Origin: Aristolochia californica
Taxonomy: Eukaryota; Streptophyta; Magnoliopsida; Piperales; Aristolochiaceae
Direction: 5' to 3'
NCBI GenBank assembly: GCA_029961685.1
Contig: JARWKL010000004.1
Span: 17,296,348-17,360,347 of the forward strand
Length of the DNA: 64,000 nucleotides
The translations under genes were made by a program, and so were the position numbers. Position 1 is the first letter of the stretch; every line of letters starts with the position of its first letter. The notes below the pieces were generated by a model. That model was not told where the DNA came from. It made no database searches and saw only the letters and a program-made list of their open reading frames with translations. Below are positions 12,517-26,890 of the stretch, piece after piece.

Positions 12517-15500
12517 CAGTTTAAAATACCCGCCTCCCCATTTTCCCGACGATTGCAAAAAACTAATATATAAAAACTAAAAAAAGTTTAAAATCCCTAG
12601 AAATTAAAGAAATTTTTTAGAATTATCTCTCTCATCATTTGTGCTTTGTGCATTTTCATTTTAGAGGTATACTTTTTTCTTCAATCAAAATTTAACTTTT
12701 CACTTTCCCTTCATGACGTTAACAAAAAAGAGATAAAAGGCCAATAGATCACAACATAAGGAAAATTTTATAGTTTATGTATGGAAAAAATTTAAATCAA
12801 TAAGAAATGTAAGTAAAGAAAAATTATTCACACACCACAAAAGAACACAAAAGTTTTGTTATCCAAGTTTAGGAAATTCCATTAGTTCAACCCTAATAGC
12901 TTGGAATTTTATGAGAAAGAAAATTTTTGACACACGTTTAAAAAAATGGATATGCATGCTTGAATCCTGTAAAAGATGCAAATGACCTATGGATCCAAAC
13001 CTTTTAAAGAGAATAACAAACGCTCATTAAATTCTCAAGTGATTGTGTGATGTGATATTTGCCTGAGTCAAACAAACCATCATTTCGCCCATTTATAAAA
13101 AGCCGACCTAACGATCATCGACGATTGTAAAGTTATTTATCATGCTTAATGGGCTATATTTTTTTATGGAATGACTTATGGATTGGGAGTCAACACTCAG
13201 TTAAAAATGCCCCTCCTCCCCCTTTTATCGACGATTGCAAAACCTAATATATAAAAACTAAAAAGAGTTTACAATCCCTAGAAATTACAGACACTTTTTG
13301 GAATTATCTCTATCTATATTTGTGCATTGTGTATTTCCACTTTAGATGTATACTTTTTTCTTAAATCAAATCAATAGTTTTCACTTTCCCTTTATCTCGT
13401 AAACCAAAAAAAAGAAAAAAGGCAAATTGATCACAACAAAATGAAAATTTTAGAGTTTATGTTTGGAAAAAGTTTAAAGCAATAACAAATGTAAATAATT
13501 AAAATTTATTCACACACCACATATGAACACAAAAGTTTTCTTATCGATGTTTGGGAAATTCCAAAAGTTCAACCCTAATTGCTTGGAAATTTAAAAGATA
13601 GAGATTTTTCTACATATGTTTTAAAAAATGGATATGCATGCTTGAAATATGTTAAAGATGCCAATGACTTATGGATCCAAACTTTTTAAAGAGAATAACA
13701 AATACTCATTAAATTCTCAAGTGAAAGTGCGGTGGGATATTTACCTGAGTAAAACAAGCCATTATTTTGTACATTTACAAAAAATGGACTTGACTGTCAT
13801 AGATGTTTGTAAAGTGATTTATCATGCATAATGGCTATATTTTTGTAAGGAATGACTTATGGATTGGGAGTCAACACTCAATTAAAAATCCCGTGCCTCC
13901 CCCTTTCCCCAATGATTGCAAAACCTAATATATAAAAAATAAAAACATTTTACAATCCCTAAAAATTAAAGGCACTTTTTGGAATTATCTCTCTCTATAT
14001 TTGTGCATTGTGCATTTCCATTTTAGATGTATACTTTTTTCTTAAATAAAAACTTGGGTTTTCACTTTCCCTTCATCTCATAAACAAAAACAAGATAAAA
14101 CGAAAATTGATCACCACAAAATGAAAATTTTAGAGTTTATGTATGGAAAAATAAAAAATTTAAGTAAAGAAAAATTATTAACACTCCACAAATGAACACA
14201 AAAGTTTTGTTATCCAAGTTTGGGAAATTCCACTTGTTCAACCCTAATACCTTGGAATTTTATTAGAAAGAGGTTTTTCTACACATGTTTTATAAAATGG
14301 ATATGCATGCTTTAAACATGTTAAAGATGCAAATGACCTATAGATCCAAACTGTGTAAAGAGAATAACAAACGCTTATTAAATTCTCATGTGCACGTGCG
14401 GTGAGATATTTACCCGAGTCAAACAAGCCATTATTTTGCCCATTTACAAAATTCTGACATAACGATCATAGATCATTGTATGGTGATTTATCATTCGTAA
14501 TAGGCTAATTTTTTTTAAGGAATGACTTAAGGATTGGGAGTCAACACTCAATTAAAAAACCCCACCTCCCCCTTTTCCCGATGATTGGAAAACGTAATAT
14601 ATAAAAACTAAAAAGAGTTTACAATCCCTAAAAATTACAGACACTATTTGGAATTATCTCTCTCTACATTTTTGCATTGTGCATTTCCATTTTACATGTA
14701 TACTTTTTTCTTAAATCAAAACTTGAGTTTTTAGTTTTCCTTCATTTCGTAAACAAAAAAGAGATAAAAGGCAAATAGATCCCAACAAAATGAAAATTTT
14801 AGAGTTTATGCAAGGAAAATATTTAAAGCAATAACAAATGTGAGTAATGAAAATTTATTCACACACCACAAATGAACACAAAATTTTTGTTATCCAAGTT
14901 TGGAAAATTCCATCAGTTAAACCCTAATAGCTTGGAATTTTATAAGAAAGGGATTTTTCTACACATGTTTTAAAAAATAGATATGCATGCTTGAATCATG
15001 TTAAAGATTCAAATGACCTATGGATCCAAACCTTATTAAGTGAATAACAAACGCTCATTAAATTTTCAAGTGAACGTGTGGTGGGATATTTACTCGAGTC
15101 AAAGAAGCCATTAATTTTCCCATTTAGGAAAAGTTGACATAACGATCATAGATAATTGAAAAGTGATTTATCATGCATAACGGACTATATTTTTTTAAGG
15201 AATGATTTATGGATTGGGAGTCAACACATAGTTAAAATCTACTACCTCCCCCTTATCCTGACGATTGGAAAACCTAATATATAAAAACTAAAAAGAGTTT
15301 ACAATCCCTAAAAATTAAAGACACTTTTTGGAATTATCTCTCTCTCCATTTGTGCATTTTGCATTTCCATTTTAGATATATACTTTTTTCATAAATCAAA
15401 ACTTGAGTTTTTACTTTCCCTTCATCTCGTAAATAAAAAAGAGATAATAGGCAATTAGATCACAATAAAATGAAAATTTTAGAGTTTAAGTATGGAAACA

Positions 15501-18140
15501 ATTTAAAGCAATAAAAAATGTATGTAAAGAAAATTTATTCACACACCAAAAATGAACATAAAAGTTTTGTTATCCAAGTTTGGGAAATTCCACTAGTTCA
15601 ACCCTAATAGCTTGGAATTTTAAAAGAAAGAGATTTTTCTACACATGTTATAAAAAATGGATATGCATGCCTGAAACATGTTAAAGATGAAAATGATCTA
15701 AGGAGCCAAACCTTTTAAAGAGAAGAACACACGCTCATTAAATTCTAAAGTGAACGAGTGGTGGGATATTTACTCGAGAAAATATAGCCATTATTTTGCC
15801 CATTTACAAAACGCTGACCTAAAGATCATTGTAAAGTGATTTATCATGCGTAACTTGCTATATTTTTGTAAGGAAAGACTTGTGGATTGGGAGTGAACAC
15901 TCAGTTAAAAATCGCCCGCCACCCCCTTTTGCTCACGGTTGAAAAACTTTAATATAAAAAGAAAAAAGAGTTTACAATGTCTACAAAATTATACACACTT
16001 TTTGGAATTATCTCTCTATATATTTGTGCATTGTCCATTTCCATTTCAGATGTATACTTTTTTCTTAAATCAAAACTTGAGTTTTCACTTTCTCTTCATC
16101 TCCAACACAAAAAAAGAGATAAAAGCCAAATAGATCACAACAAAATAAAAAATTTAGAGTTTATGTGCATAAAATTTTTTTAAAAATAACAAATGTAAGT
16201 AAAGAAAATTTATTCAAACAAAAGTTTTGTTATCCAAGTTTTGGAATTCCACTAGTTCAACCCAAATAGCTTGGAATTGTATAAGAAAGATATTTTTCTA
16301 CACATGTTTTAAAATATGGATATGCATGCTTAAAACATGTTAAAGATGCAAATGACATATGGATCCAAATCTTTTAAAGAGACTAACAAACGCTCATTAA
16401 ATTCTCAACTAAACATGCGGTGGGATATTTACCCGAGTCAAACAAGCCATTATTTTTCCCATTTTTAAATAGCTGACCTAACGATCGTTGATGATTGTGA
16501 AGTGTTTTATCATGCGTAACAAGCTATATTTTTGTAAGAATTGACTAAAGATTGGGAGTCATCACTCAATTAAAAATCCCCCGCCTCCCCCTTTTCCTGA
16601 CGAGTGCAAAACCTAATAAATAAAAACTAAAAAGAGTTTACAATCCCTAAAAATTATAGGCACTTTTTGGGAATTATCTCTCTCTACATTTGTGCAATGT
16701 TCATTTCCATTTTTGATGCATACTTTTTTCTTAAAAAAAAACTTGAGTTTCCACTTTCCCTTCATCTCGTAAACAAAAAAGAGATAAAAGGCAAATAGAT
16801 AAAAAAAAAAAATTTTTAGAGTTTATGTATGGAAAAAATTTAAAGCAGTAACTAATGTAAGTAAAGAAAATTTATTCACATACCATAAATGAACGCAAAA
16901 GTTTTGTTATCCCACTTTGGGAAATTGTACTAGTTCAACCCTAATAGCTTGGAATTTTATAAGAAAGAGATTTTTCTACACATGTTTTAAAAAATGGATA
17001 TGCATGCTAGAAAATAGTTAAAGATGCAAATGACCTATGGATCCAAACCTTTTAAAGAGAATAAAAAATGCTCATTACATTTCAAGTGAACGTGCGGTGG
17101 GATATTTATTGCCCATTTACAAATAACTGACTTCAAGGTCATAGATGTTTGTAAAGTGATTTATCAAGCGTAATGAGCTATATTTTTGTAAGGAATGACT
17201 TATGGATTGGGAGTCAACACTCAGTTAAAAATCCCGTGACTCCCCATTTTCCCGAAGATTGCAAAACCTAATACATAAAAATTAAAAAGAGTTTACAATC
17301 CCTAAAAATTAAAAACACTTTTTGGAATTATCTCTCTCTACATTTGTGCAATGTGCATTTCCATTTTAGATGTATACTTTTTTTTAAATAAAAACTTGTG
17401 TTTTCACTTTCCCTTCATCTCATAAACAAAAACGAGATAAAAGGGAAATAGATCACCACAAAATGAAAATTTTAGAGGTAATGTATGGAAAAATAAAAAA
17501 TGTATGTAAAGAAAAATTATAAACACACCACAATTGAAAACAAAAGTTTTGTTATCCAAGTTTGGGAAATTCCGCTTGTTCAACCCTAATACCTTGGAAT
17601 TTTATAAGAAAGAGATTTTTCTACACTGGTTTTAAAAAATGGATATGCAAGCTTGAAATATGTTAAAGAGGCAATTGACCAATGGATCCAAACCTTTTAA
17701 AGAGAATAACTATGGCTCAATAAATTCTCATGTGAACGTGCGGTGGGATATTTACCCGAGTCAAACAAGCCATTATTTTGCCCATTTACACAAATCTGAC
17801 ATAACGATCATAGATGATTGTAAATTGATTTATCATTCATAACATGCTATATTTTTTTACGGAATGACTTAAGGAGTGGGAGACAACACTCAGTTAAAAG
17901 TCCCTCACCTCCCTCTTTTCCCGAGGATTGGAAAACCTAATATGTAAATAATAAAAAGAGTTTACAATCCCTAAAAATTACATACACTATTTGGAATTAT
18001 CTCTCTCTACATTTGTGTGTTATGCATTTCCATTTTAGATGAATACTTTTTTCTTAAACCAAAACTTGTGTTTTTACTTTCCCTTCATCTCGTAAACAAA
18101 AAAGAGATAAATGGCAAATATATCACAACAAAATGAAAAT
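12300..18140 (+). repeat. + arm of a ~5.8 kb inverted duplication
   Basis: Variants here reappear in the same order on the opposite strand at about 45.9-40.07 kb. Pairs include CAGTTTAAAATACC (12517 with 45668), TTCCAAAAGTTC (13.55 with 44.63), CAACACATAG (15.22 with 43.0), GTCATCACTC (16.56 with 41.66), GGAAAGACTTGTGGATTGG (15.87 with 42.33, the latter with TCCACAAGTCTTTCC) and the CTTCAAGGTC/GACCTTCAAG pair (17.12 with 41.08). From 13.9 to 17.9 kb the anchor coordinates of each pair sum to 58.18-58.22 kb, so the arms are collinear. Confidence 0.82.
13197..13876 (+). repeat. representative full-length satellite monomer (680 bp)
   Basis: One complete unit, used here to give the order of landmarks. 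First comes the CAGTTAAAAAT landmark and a C-rich tract at about offset 10-35, then an A-rich TATATAAAAACTAAAAAGAG segment. Next are a CTCTCTACATTTGTGCATTG-like segment near offset 110-130 and the stretch GATCACAACAAAATGAAAAT near offset 233. These are followed by TTCACACACCAC near 310, GTTCAACCCTAAT near 370, GATATGCATGCTTGAAA near 433 and a 60-codon sense frame at offset 452-634 that contains TGGATCC. The unit closes with TGGATTGGGAGTCAACACT. 680 is four times 170, close to nucleosome spacing, but no internal 170-bp subrepeat is visible. Confidence 0.9.
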
Positions 18141-20200
18141 TGTAGAGTGTATGTATGGAAAAAATTTAAAGCAATAACAAATGTAAGTAAAGAAAATTTA
18201 TTCACACACCACAAATGAACACAAAAGTTTCGTTATCCAAGTTTGGAAAATTCCATCTGGTCAACCTTAATAGCTTGTAATTTTATAAGAAAGTTATTTT
18301 TCTACACATGTTTTAAAAAATGGATATGCATGCTTGAATCATGTTAAAGATGCAAATGTCCAATGGATGCAAACCTTTTAAAGCGAATAACAAACGCTCA
18401 TTAAATTCTCAAATTAACTGGTGGTGGGATATTTACCCAAGTCAAACAAGCCATTATTTTTCCCATTTAAAAAAATCTGATCTAACAATCATAGATGATT
18501 TCAAAGTGATTTATCATGTGTAACGGGCTATATTTTTGTATGGAATGACTTATGGATTGGTAGTCACATAGTTAAAAATCCCCTGCCTCTCCCTTTTCCT
18601 TATGATTGCAAAACCTAATATATGAAAACTAAAATGCGTTTACAATCCCTAAAAATTATAGAGATATTTTGGAATTATCTCTCTCTACATTTGTGCATTG
18701 TGCATTTCCATTTTAGATGTATACTGTTTTCTTAAATCAAAACTTGAGTTTTCACTTTCCCTTCTTCTCATAAACAAAAAAGAGATAAAAGGAAAATCGA
18801 TCACAACAAAATGAACATTTAGAGTTTAAGTATGGAAAAAATTTTAAGCAATAACAAATGTATCTAAATAAAATTTATTCACACACCACAAATGAACACA
18901 AAAGTTTTGTTATCCAAGTTTGGGAAATTCCACTAGTTCAACCCTAATAGCTTGGAATTTTAAAAGAAAGAGATTTTTCTATACATGTTATAAAAAATGG
19001 ATATACATGCTTGAAATATGTTAAAGATGAAATTTTACTAAGGATCCAAACCTTTTAAAGAGAATAACATGCTCATTAAATTCTAAAGTGAACGTGCGAT
19101 GGGATATTTACCCGAGTAAAAATAGCCATTATTTTTTTGCCCATTTAAAAAAAACTGACCTAAAGATCATAGATGATTGTAAAGTAATTTATCATGTGTA
19201 ACTTGCTATATTTTTTTAAGTAAAGACTTGTGGATTGGGAGTCTACGCTCAGTTAAAAATCCCCCGCCTCCCCCTTTTCCTGATGGTTGAAAAACCTTAA
19301 ATATAAAAACTAAAAAGAGTTTACAATCCTTACAAATTATAGACACTTTTTGGAATTATCTCTCTATAAATTTGTGCATTTTACATTTCCATTTTAGATG
19401 TATACATTTTTCTTAAATCAAAACTTGAGTTTTCACATTCTCTTCATCTCTTACACAAAAAAGAGATAAAAGGCAAATAGATCACAACAAAATGAAAATT
19501 TTAAAGTGTATGTTGGAAAAAATTTAAAGCAATAACAAATGTAAGTAAATAAAATTTATTCACACACCACAAATGTACACAAAAGTTTTGTTATCCAAGT
19601 ATTGGAAATTCCATTAGTTCAACCCTAATAGCTTGGAATTGTATAAGAAAGAGATTTTTCAACACATGTTTTAAAATATGGATATGCATGCTTGAAACAT
19701 GTTAAACATGCAAATGACCTATGGATCCAAAACTTTTAAAGAGAATAAAAAACGCTCATTAAATTTTCAAGTAAACGTGTGGTGGGATATTTACCCGTGT
19801 CAAAAAGTCCATTATTTTGCCCATTACAAAATGCTGACCTAACGATCATAGATGATTGTAAAGTGATTTGTCATATGTAATGGGCTATATTTTTTTAAGG
19901 AATGACTGATGGATTGGGAGTCAACAGTCAGTTAAAATCCCCGGATTCCCTCTTTTCCCGACGATTGTAAAACCTAATATATAAAAACGTAAAAGAGTTT
20001 AAAATCCCTAAAAATTACAAAAACTATTTAGAATTATCTCTCTATACATTTGTGCATTGAGTATTTCCATTTTAGATGTATACTTTTTTCTTAAATCAAA
20101 ACTTGAGTTTTCACTTTCCCTTCATCTCGTAAACAAAAAAGAGATAAAAGGCAAATAGATCACAACAAAATGAAAAATTTAGAGTTTAGGTATGGAAAAA
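13500..20200 (+). repeat. two copies of a 5-monomer higher-order unit (~3.34 kb)
   Basis: Diagnostic variants recur five monomers apart. TCCCGTGCCTCCCC at 13.88 kb matches TCCCGTGACTCCCC at 17.23 kb. A short form of the middle segment (GGAAAAATAAAAAAT followed by a TATTAACACTCC- or TATAAACACACC-like stretch) lies at 14.14 and 17.49 kb. GACTTAAGGA lies at 14.53 and 17.87, ACATAGTTAAAA at 15.23 and 18.57, and a TAGCCATTATT context with GACTTGTGGATTGG at 15.8-15.9 and 19.1-19.2 kb. Distances are 3341-3350 bp, just under five monomers. Confidence 0.72.
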
Positions 20201-23200
20201 ATTTAAAGCAATTACAAATTTAAGTAAAGAAAATTTATTCACACACCACAAATGAACACAAAATTTTTGTTATCCAAGTTTGGGAAATTCCACTTGTTCA
20301 ATCCTAATAGCTTGGAATTTTATAAGAAAGAGATTTTCCTACAAATTTTTTAAAAAATGGATATGTATACTTGAAACATGTTAAAGATGCAAATAACCTA
20401 TTGATTCAAACCTTTTAATGAGAACAACAAACGCTCATTAAATTCTCAAGTGAACGGGCGGTGGGATATTTGCCCGAGTAAAGATAGCCATTATTGTGCC
20501 CATTTAGAAAAAACTGACCTAAAGATTATAGATGATTGTAAAGTGATTTATCATGCGTAACGTGTTATATTTTTATAAGGAATGACTTATTGATTGGGAG
20601 TCAACACTCAGTTAAAAATCCCTCGCCTCCCCCTTTTCCTGACGATTGCCAAACCTTATATATAAAAACTAAAAAGAGTTTACAATCCCAAAAAAATTAC
20701 ATACACTTTTTGGAGTTATCTCACTATAAATTTTTGCATTGTCCATATCTATTTCTGATGTATACTTTCTTCTTAAGTCAAAAATTGAGTTTTCATTTTC
20801 CCTACATCTCATAAACTAAAAAGAGATAAAAGGCAAATAGATCACAACAAAATGAAAAATTTAGAGTTTTTGAATGGAAAAAATTTAAAACAATAACAAT
20901 TGTAAGTGAAAAAAAATTTATTCACACACCACAAATAAACACAAAATTTTTGTTAACCAAGTTTGGGAAATTCCACTAGTTCAACCCCAACAGGTTGGAA
21001 TTTTATAAGAAAGAGAATTTTTTACACATGTTTTAAAAAATGCATATGCATGCATGAAACATATTAAAGAACCAAATGACCTATGGATCCAAAACTTTTA
21101 AAGAGAATAACTTACGCTCAATAAATTCTCAAGTGAACGTGCGGTAGGATATTTACCAGAGTCAAACAAGCCATTATTTTGACCATTTACAAAAAGCTGA
21201 CCAGACGATCCTAGATGTTTGTAAAGTGATTTATCATGCGTAATGGGCTATATTTTTGTAAGGAATGACTTATGGATTTGGAGTCTACACTTAGTTAAAA
21301 ATCCCTGGCCTCCCCCTTTTCCCGACGATTGCAAAACCTAATAAATAAAAACTAAAAAGAGTTTACTATCCCTAAAAATTACAAGCACTTTTTGGAATTA
21401 TCTTTCTATACATTTGTGCATTGTGCATTTCCTTTTTAGACGTATACTTTTTTTCTTAAATCAAAACTTGAGTTTTCACTTTCCCTTCCTCTCGTAAAAA
21501 AAAAGGTGATAAAAGGCAAATAGATCACAACAAAATGAAAATTTTAGAGTCTATGTATGATAAAATTTTAAAGCAATGCAAAATGTATGTAAAGAAAATT
21601 TATTCACACACCACAAATGAAGACGAAAGTTATGTTTTCCATGTTTTGGAATTTCCACTAGATCAACCCTAATAGCATGGAATTTTATAAGAAAGAGATT
21701 TTTCTACACATGTTTTAAAAAATGAATATGCATGCTTAAAACATGTTAAAGATGAAAATTCCCTATGGATCCAAACCTTTTAAAGAGAATAACAAACGCT
21801 CAGTAAATTCTCAAGTCAACTTGCAGTGGGATATTTACCCGAGTCAAACAAGCCATTATTTTGCCCATTTCCAAAAAGATGACCTAACAATCGTAGATGA
21901 TTGTAAAGTGATTTATCATGTGTAACGGGCAAAGTTTTTGTATGGAATGACTAATGGTTTGGGTATCAACACTTAGTTAAAAATCGCTTGCCTCCCCCTT
22001 TTCACGACGATTGCACAACCTAATATATAAAAACTAAAAAGAGTTAACAATCCCTAAAAATTAAAGACACTTTTTGGAATTATCTCTCTCTACATTTGTG
22101 AATTTTGCATTTCCATTTTAGATGTATACTTGTTTCTTAAATCAAAACTTGAGTTTTCACTTTCTCTTCATCTCGTAAACAAAAAAGAAATAAAAGGCAA
22201 ATATATCACAACAAAATTAAAACTTTAGAGTTGATGTGTGGAAAAAATTTAAATCAATAACAAATGTAATTAAATAAAATTTATTCACACACCACAAATG
22301 GACACACAATTTTATTTATCCAACTTTGGAAAATTCCACTAGTTCAACCCCAATAGCTTGAAATTTTACAAGAAAGAGATTTTTCAACACATGTTTTAAA
22401 AAATGGATATGCGTTCTTGAAACTTATTAAGGAGGTAAATGACTTATGGATCCAAACCTTTTAAAGAGAATAACAAACGCTCATTAAATTCTCAAGTGAA
22501 CGTGCTGTGGGATATTTACCCGAGTCAAACAAGCCATTATTTTTACCATTTGCAAAAAGCTGACCTGGCGATCACAGAAGATTTTAAAATGATTTATCAC
22601 GTGTAATGGGCTATATTTTTTAATGGAATGACTTATGGATTGGGAGTCAACACTTAGTCAAAAATCCCCGCCTTCCCCTTTTCCTGACGATTGCAAAACC
22701 TAAAATTTAAAAACTAAAAAGAATTTACAATCCCTATAAATTAGAGACACTTTTTTGAATTATCTTTCTCTACATTTGTTCATTGTGTATTTCAATTTTA
22801 GATGTATACTTTTGTCTTAAATCAAAACTCGAGTTTTCACTTTCCCTTCATCTCGTAAACAAAAAAGAGATAAAAGGCAAATAGATCACAACAAAATGAA
22901 AATTTTAGAGTTTATGTTTGAAAAAATAAGAAATGTAAGTAAAGAAAAGTGATTCACATACCACAAAGGAACACAAAAGTTTTGTTATTTAAGTTTGGGA
23001 AATTCCGCTAGTTCAACCCTAATAGCTTGGAATATTGTAAGAAAGATATTTTTCTACACATGTTTTAAAAAATGGATATGCATGCATGAAACAAATTAAA
23101 GATGCAAATGACCTATGGATCAAAATATTTTGAAGAGAATAAAAAACACATTAAATTCCCAAGCGAACGTGCGGTGGGATATTTACCCGAGTCAAACAAG

Positions 23201-24484
23201 CCATTATTTTGCCATTTACAAAAAGCTGACCTAACGATCATAGTTGATTGTAAAGTGATTTATCATGCGTAACGGGCCATATTTTTGTAAGGAATGTGAC
23301 TTTTGGATTGAGTGTCAACACTCAATTAACAATCCACCACCTCCCCCTTTTAAAAAAAATTGCAAAACCTAACTTATAAAAACTAAAAGGAGTTTACAAT
23401 CCCTTAAAATTAGAGACAGTTTTTTGGAATTATCTCTCTCTACATTTGTGCATCGTGCATTTCCATTTTAGATGTATACTTTTTTCTTAAATCAAAACTT
23501 GAGTTTCCACTTTCCCTTCATCTTGTAAAAAAAAGGAGATAAAAGGCAAATAGATCACCACAAAATGAAACTTTTAGAGTTTCTGTCTGAACAAAATTGA
23601 AACCTATAACAAATATAAGTAAAGAAAATTTATTCATACACCAAAAATGAACGCAAAAGTTTTGTTTTCCATGTTTTGGAAATTCGACTAGATCAACCCA
23701 AATAGTTTGGAATTTTATAAGAAAGAAAAATAGATATGCATGCTTGAAACATGTTAATGATGACAATGACCTACGAATACAAACCTTTCCAAGAGAATAA
23801 CAAATGCTCATTAAATTCTCAAGTGAACGTGCGGTGGGATATTTACCCGAGTCAAACAAGCATTATTTTGCCCATTAACAAAAAACAGACCAAACAATTG
23901 TAGAAGATTGTAAAGTGATTTATCAAGCATAACGGGCTATATTTTTGTAAGGAATGACTTATAGATTGGGAGTCAACACTCAGTTAAAAATCCCCCGCCT
24001 CCCCCTTTGCTAGACGATGGCAAAACCTTATATATATAAACTAAAGAGAGTTTACAATCCCTAAAAATTTCAGAAACTTTTTGGAATTATCTTTCTTTAA
24101 ATTTGTGCATTGTGCATTTTTATTTTAGATGTATGCTTTTCTCTTAAAACAAAACTTGACTTTTCACTTTCCCTTCATCTCGTAAACAAAAAAGAGATAA
24201 AAGGCAAATAGATCACAACAAATGGAATATTTTAGAGTTGATGTATGGAAACATTTTAAAGAAAAAACAAATGTTAATAAAGAATATTTATTCACACACC
24301 ACAAATAACACAAAAGTTTTGTTATCCAACTTTGGGAAATTCCACTAGTTCAACCCTAATAGCTTGGAATTTTATAAGAAGAGATTTTTCTACACATGTT
24401 ATTAAAAATGGATATGCATTCTTGAAACTTACTAAAGATGTAAATTACCTATAGACCCAAACCTTTTAAAGAGAATAACAGATG

Positions 24485-25000
24485 CTCATTAAATTCTCTA
24501 CCTCCCCCATTTTCCGATGATTGCCAAACAAAATAGATAAAAACTAAAAAGATTTTACAATCCTTAAAAATTACAGACACTTTTAGGAATTATCTTTCTC
24601 TACATTTGTGCTTTGGGCATTTCCATTTTAGATGTATACTTTTTTCTTAAATCCAAACTTGGGTTTTCACTTTCCCTTCATCTCATAAACAAAAAAGAGA
24701 TAAAAGGCAAATAGATCACAACAAGATGAAAATTTTAGAGTTTATGTATGAAAAAATAACAAATATAAGTAAAGACAATTTATCAACACACCACAAATAA
24801 ACAGAAAAGTATTGTTATCCAAGTGTGGGAAATTCCACTTGTTCAACCCTAAATTCCACTTTGTTATCCAGACGATGGAAAAACCTTATATATAAAAACT
24901 AAAGAGAGTTTACAATCCCTAAAAATTATAGACACTTTTTGGAATTATCTCGCTTTAAATTTGTGCACTGTGTATTTTCATTTTAGATGTATACTTTTTT
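24485..25000 (+). repeat. doubly deleted monomer with filler at the junction
   Basis: At about 24498 the sequence jumps from ATTAAATTCTC straight to CCTCCCCCATTTTCC, losing about 180 bp. At about 24850-24870 it jumps from CAACCCTAA to AGACGATGGAAAAACC. Between the two sides of the second jump lies ATTCCACTTTGTTATCC, made of pieces of nearby satellite, which looks like end-joining filler. The next landmark is not met until 25519. Confidence 0.75.
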
Positions 25001-26859
25001 CTTAAAACAAAAATTGACTTTTCACTTTCCCTTCATCTCGTAAATAAAAAAGAAATAAAAGGCAAATAGATCACAAAAAAATAAAAAATTTAGCGTACAT
25101 GTATGAAAAAAATTTAAAGCAATAACAAATGTAAGTAAAGAAAATTTAATCACGAACCACAAATGACCACAAAAGTTTTGTTATCCAAGTTTGGAAAATT
25201 CCACTAGTTCAACCCTAATAATTTGGAATTTTATAAGAAAAATATTTTTCTACACATGTTTTAAAAAATGGATATGCATGCTTGAAACTTATTAAAGATG
25301 TAAATGAACTATGGATCCAAACCTTTTAAAGAGAATTACAAACGCTCATTAAATTCTCAAGTGAACGTGCTGTGGGATATTTACCGAAGTCAAACAAGCC
25401 ATTATTTTGACCATTTTAAAAAAGTTGACCTCACGATCATATATGATTGTAAAGTGATTTATAATGTGTAATGGGCTATATTTTTGTAAGGAATGACTTA
25501 TGGGTTGGGAGTCAACACTCAATTAAAAATCCACCGTCTCCCCCTTTTCCCGACGATTGCAAAACCAAATATATAAAAACTAAAAAGAGTTTAAAATCCC
25601 TAAAAATTATAGACACATTTTGGAATTTTCTCTCTCTATATTTGTGCTTTGTGCAATTCCATTTTAGATGTATACTTTTTTCTTAAATAAAAACATGGGT
25701 TTTTACTTTCCCTTCATATCATAAAGAAAAAAGAGATAAAAGGCAAATAGAACACAACAAAATGTAAATTTTAGAGTTTATGTGTGGAAAAATAACAAAT
25801 GTAAGTAAATAAAATTTATTAACACACCACAAATGAAGAGAAAAGTATTGTTATCCAAGTGTGGGCAATTCCACTTGTTCAACATAATACCTTGGAAATT
25901 TATAAGAAAGAGATTTTTCTACACATGTTTTAAAAAATAGATATGCATGCTTGAAACATGTTAAAGATGCAAATGACCTATGGATCCAAACATTTTAAAG
26001 AGAATAACAAACGCTCATTAAATTTTCAAGTGAACGTGCGGTGGGATATTTACCCGGGCTAATCAAGCAATTATTTTGCCCATTTAAAAAAAGTTGACCT
26101 AACCATCATAGATGATTTTAAAGTGATTTATCATGCGTAAAGGTATAAATATTTGTAACGAATGACTTATGGATTGGGAGTCAACACTTAGTTAAAAATC
26201 CCTTGCCTCCCCCATTTCCCGACGATTGTAAAACCTAATATATAAAAACTAGAAGGAGCTTACAATCCCTAAAAATTATAGACACTTTTTAGAATTATCT
26301 CTCTCTACATTTGTGCATCATGCATTTCCCTTTTAGATGTATACTTTTTTGTTAAAGGAAAACTTTAGATTTCACATTCTCTTCATCTCGTCAACTAAAA
26401 AGAGATAAAAGGCAAATAGATCACTATAAAATGAAACTTTTAGAGTTTATGTATGAAAAAAATTTAAAACAATAATAAATGTAAGAAAGGAAAATTTATT
26501 CACACACCACATATGAACATTAGAGTTTTGTTATCCAAGTTTGGGAAATTCCACTAATTCAACCCTAATAGCTTGGAATTTTATAAGAAAGTGATTTTTT
26601 TACACATGTTTTAAACAAAGGATATGCATGCTTGAATCATGTTAGATATGCAAATTACCTATGGATCCAAACCTTTCAAAAAGAATAACAAACGCTCATT
26701 AAATTCTAAAATGAAAGTGTGGTGGGATATTTACCCGAGTCAAACAAGCCATTATTTTGCCCATGTACACAAAGTTGACGTAACGATCATAGATGATTGT
26801 AAAGGGATTTATCATGTGTAACTGGCTATATTTTTGTAATGAATGACTTATGGATTTGG

Positions 26860-26890
26860 AGTCATCACTTAGTTACAATCCCTATAAATT
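26860..26890 (+). repeat. monomer start with C-rich tract deleted
   Basis: CACTTAGTTACAATCCCTATAAATT joins the landmark directly to the TTACAATCCCT segment that normally follows about 75 bp later. The C-rich tract and the A-rich segment are missing, giving a 600-bp unit. The shared GTTA at both sides suggests short-homology deletion. Confidence 0.75.
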
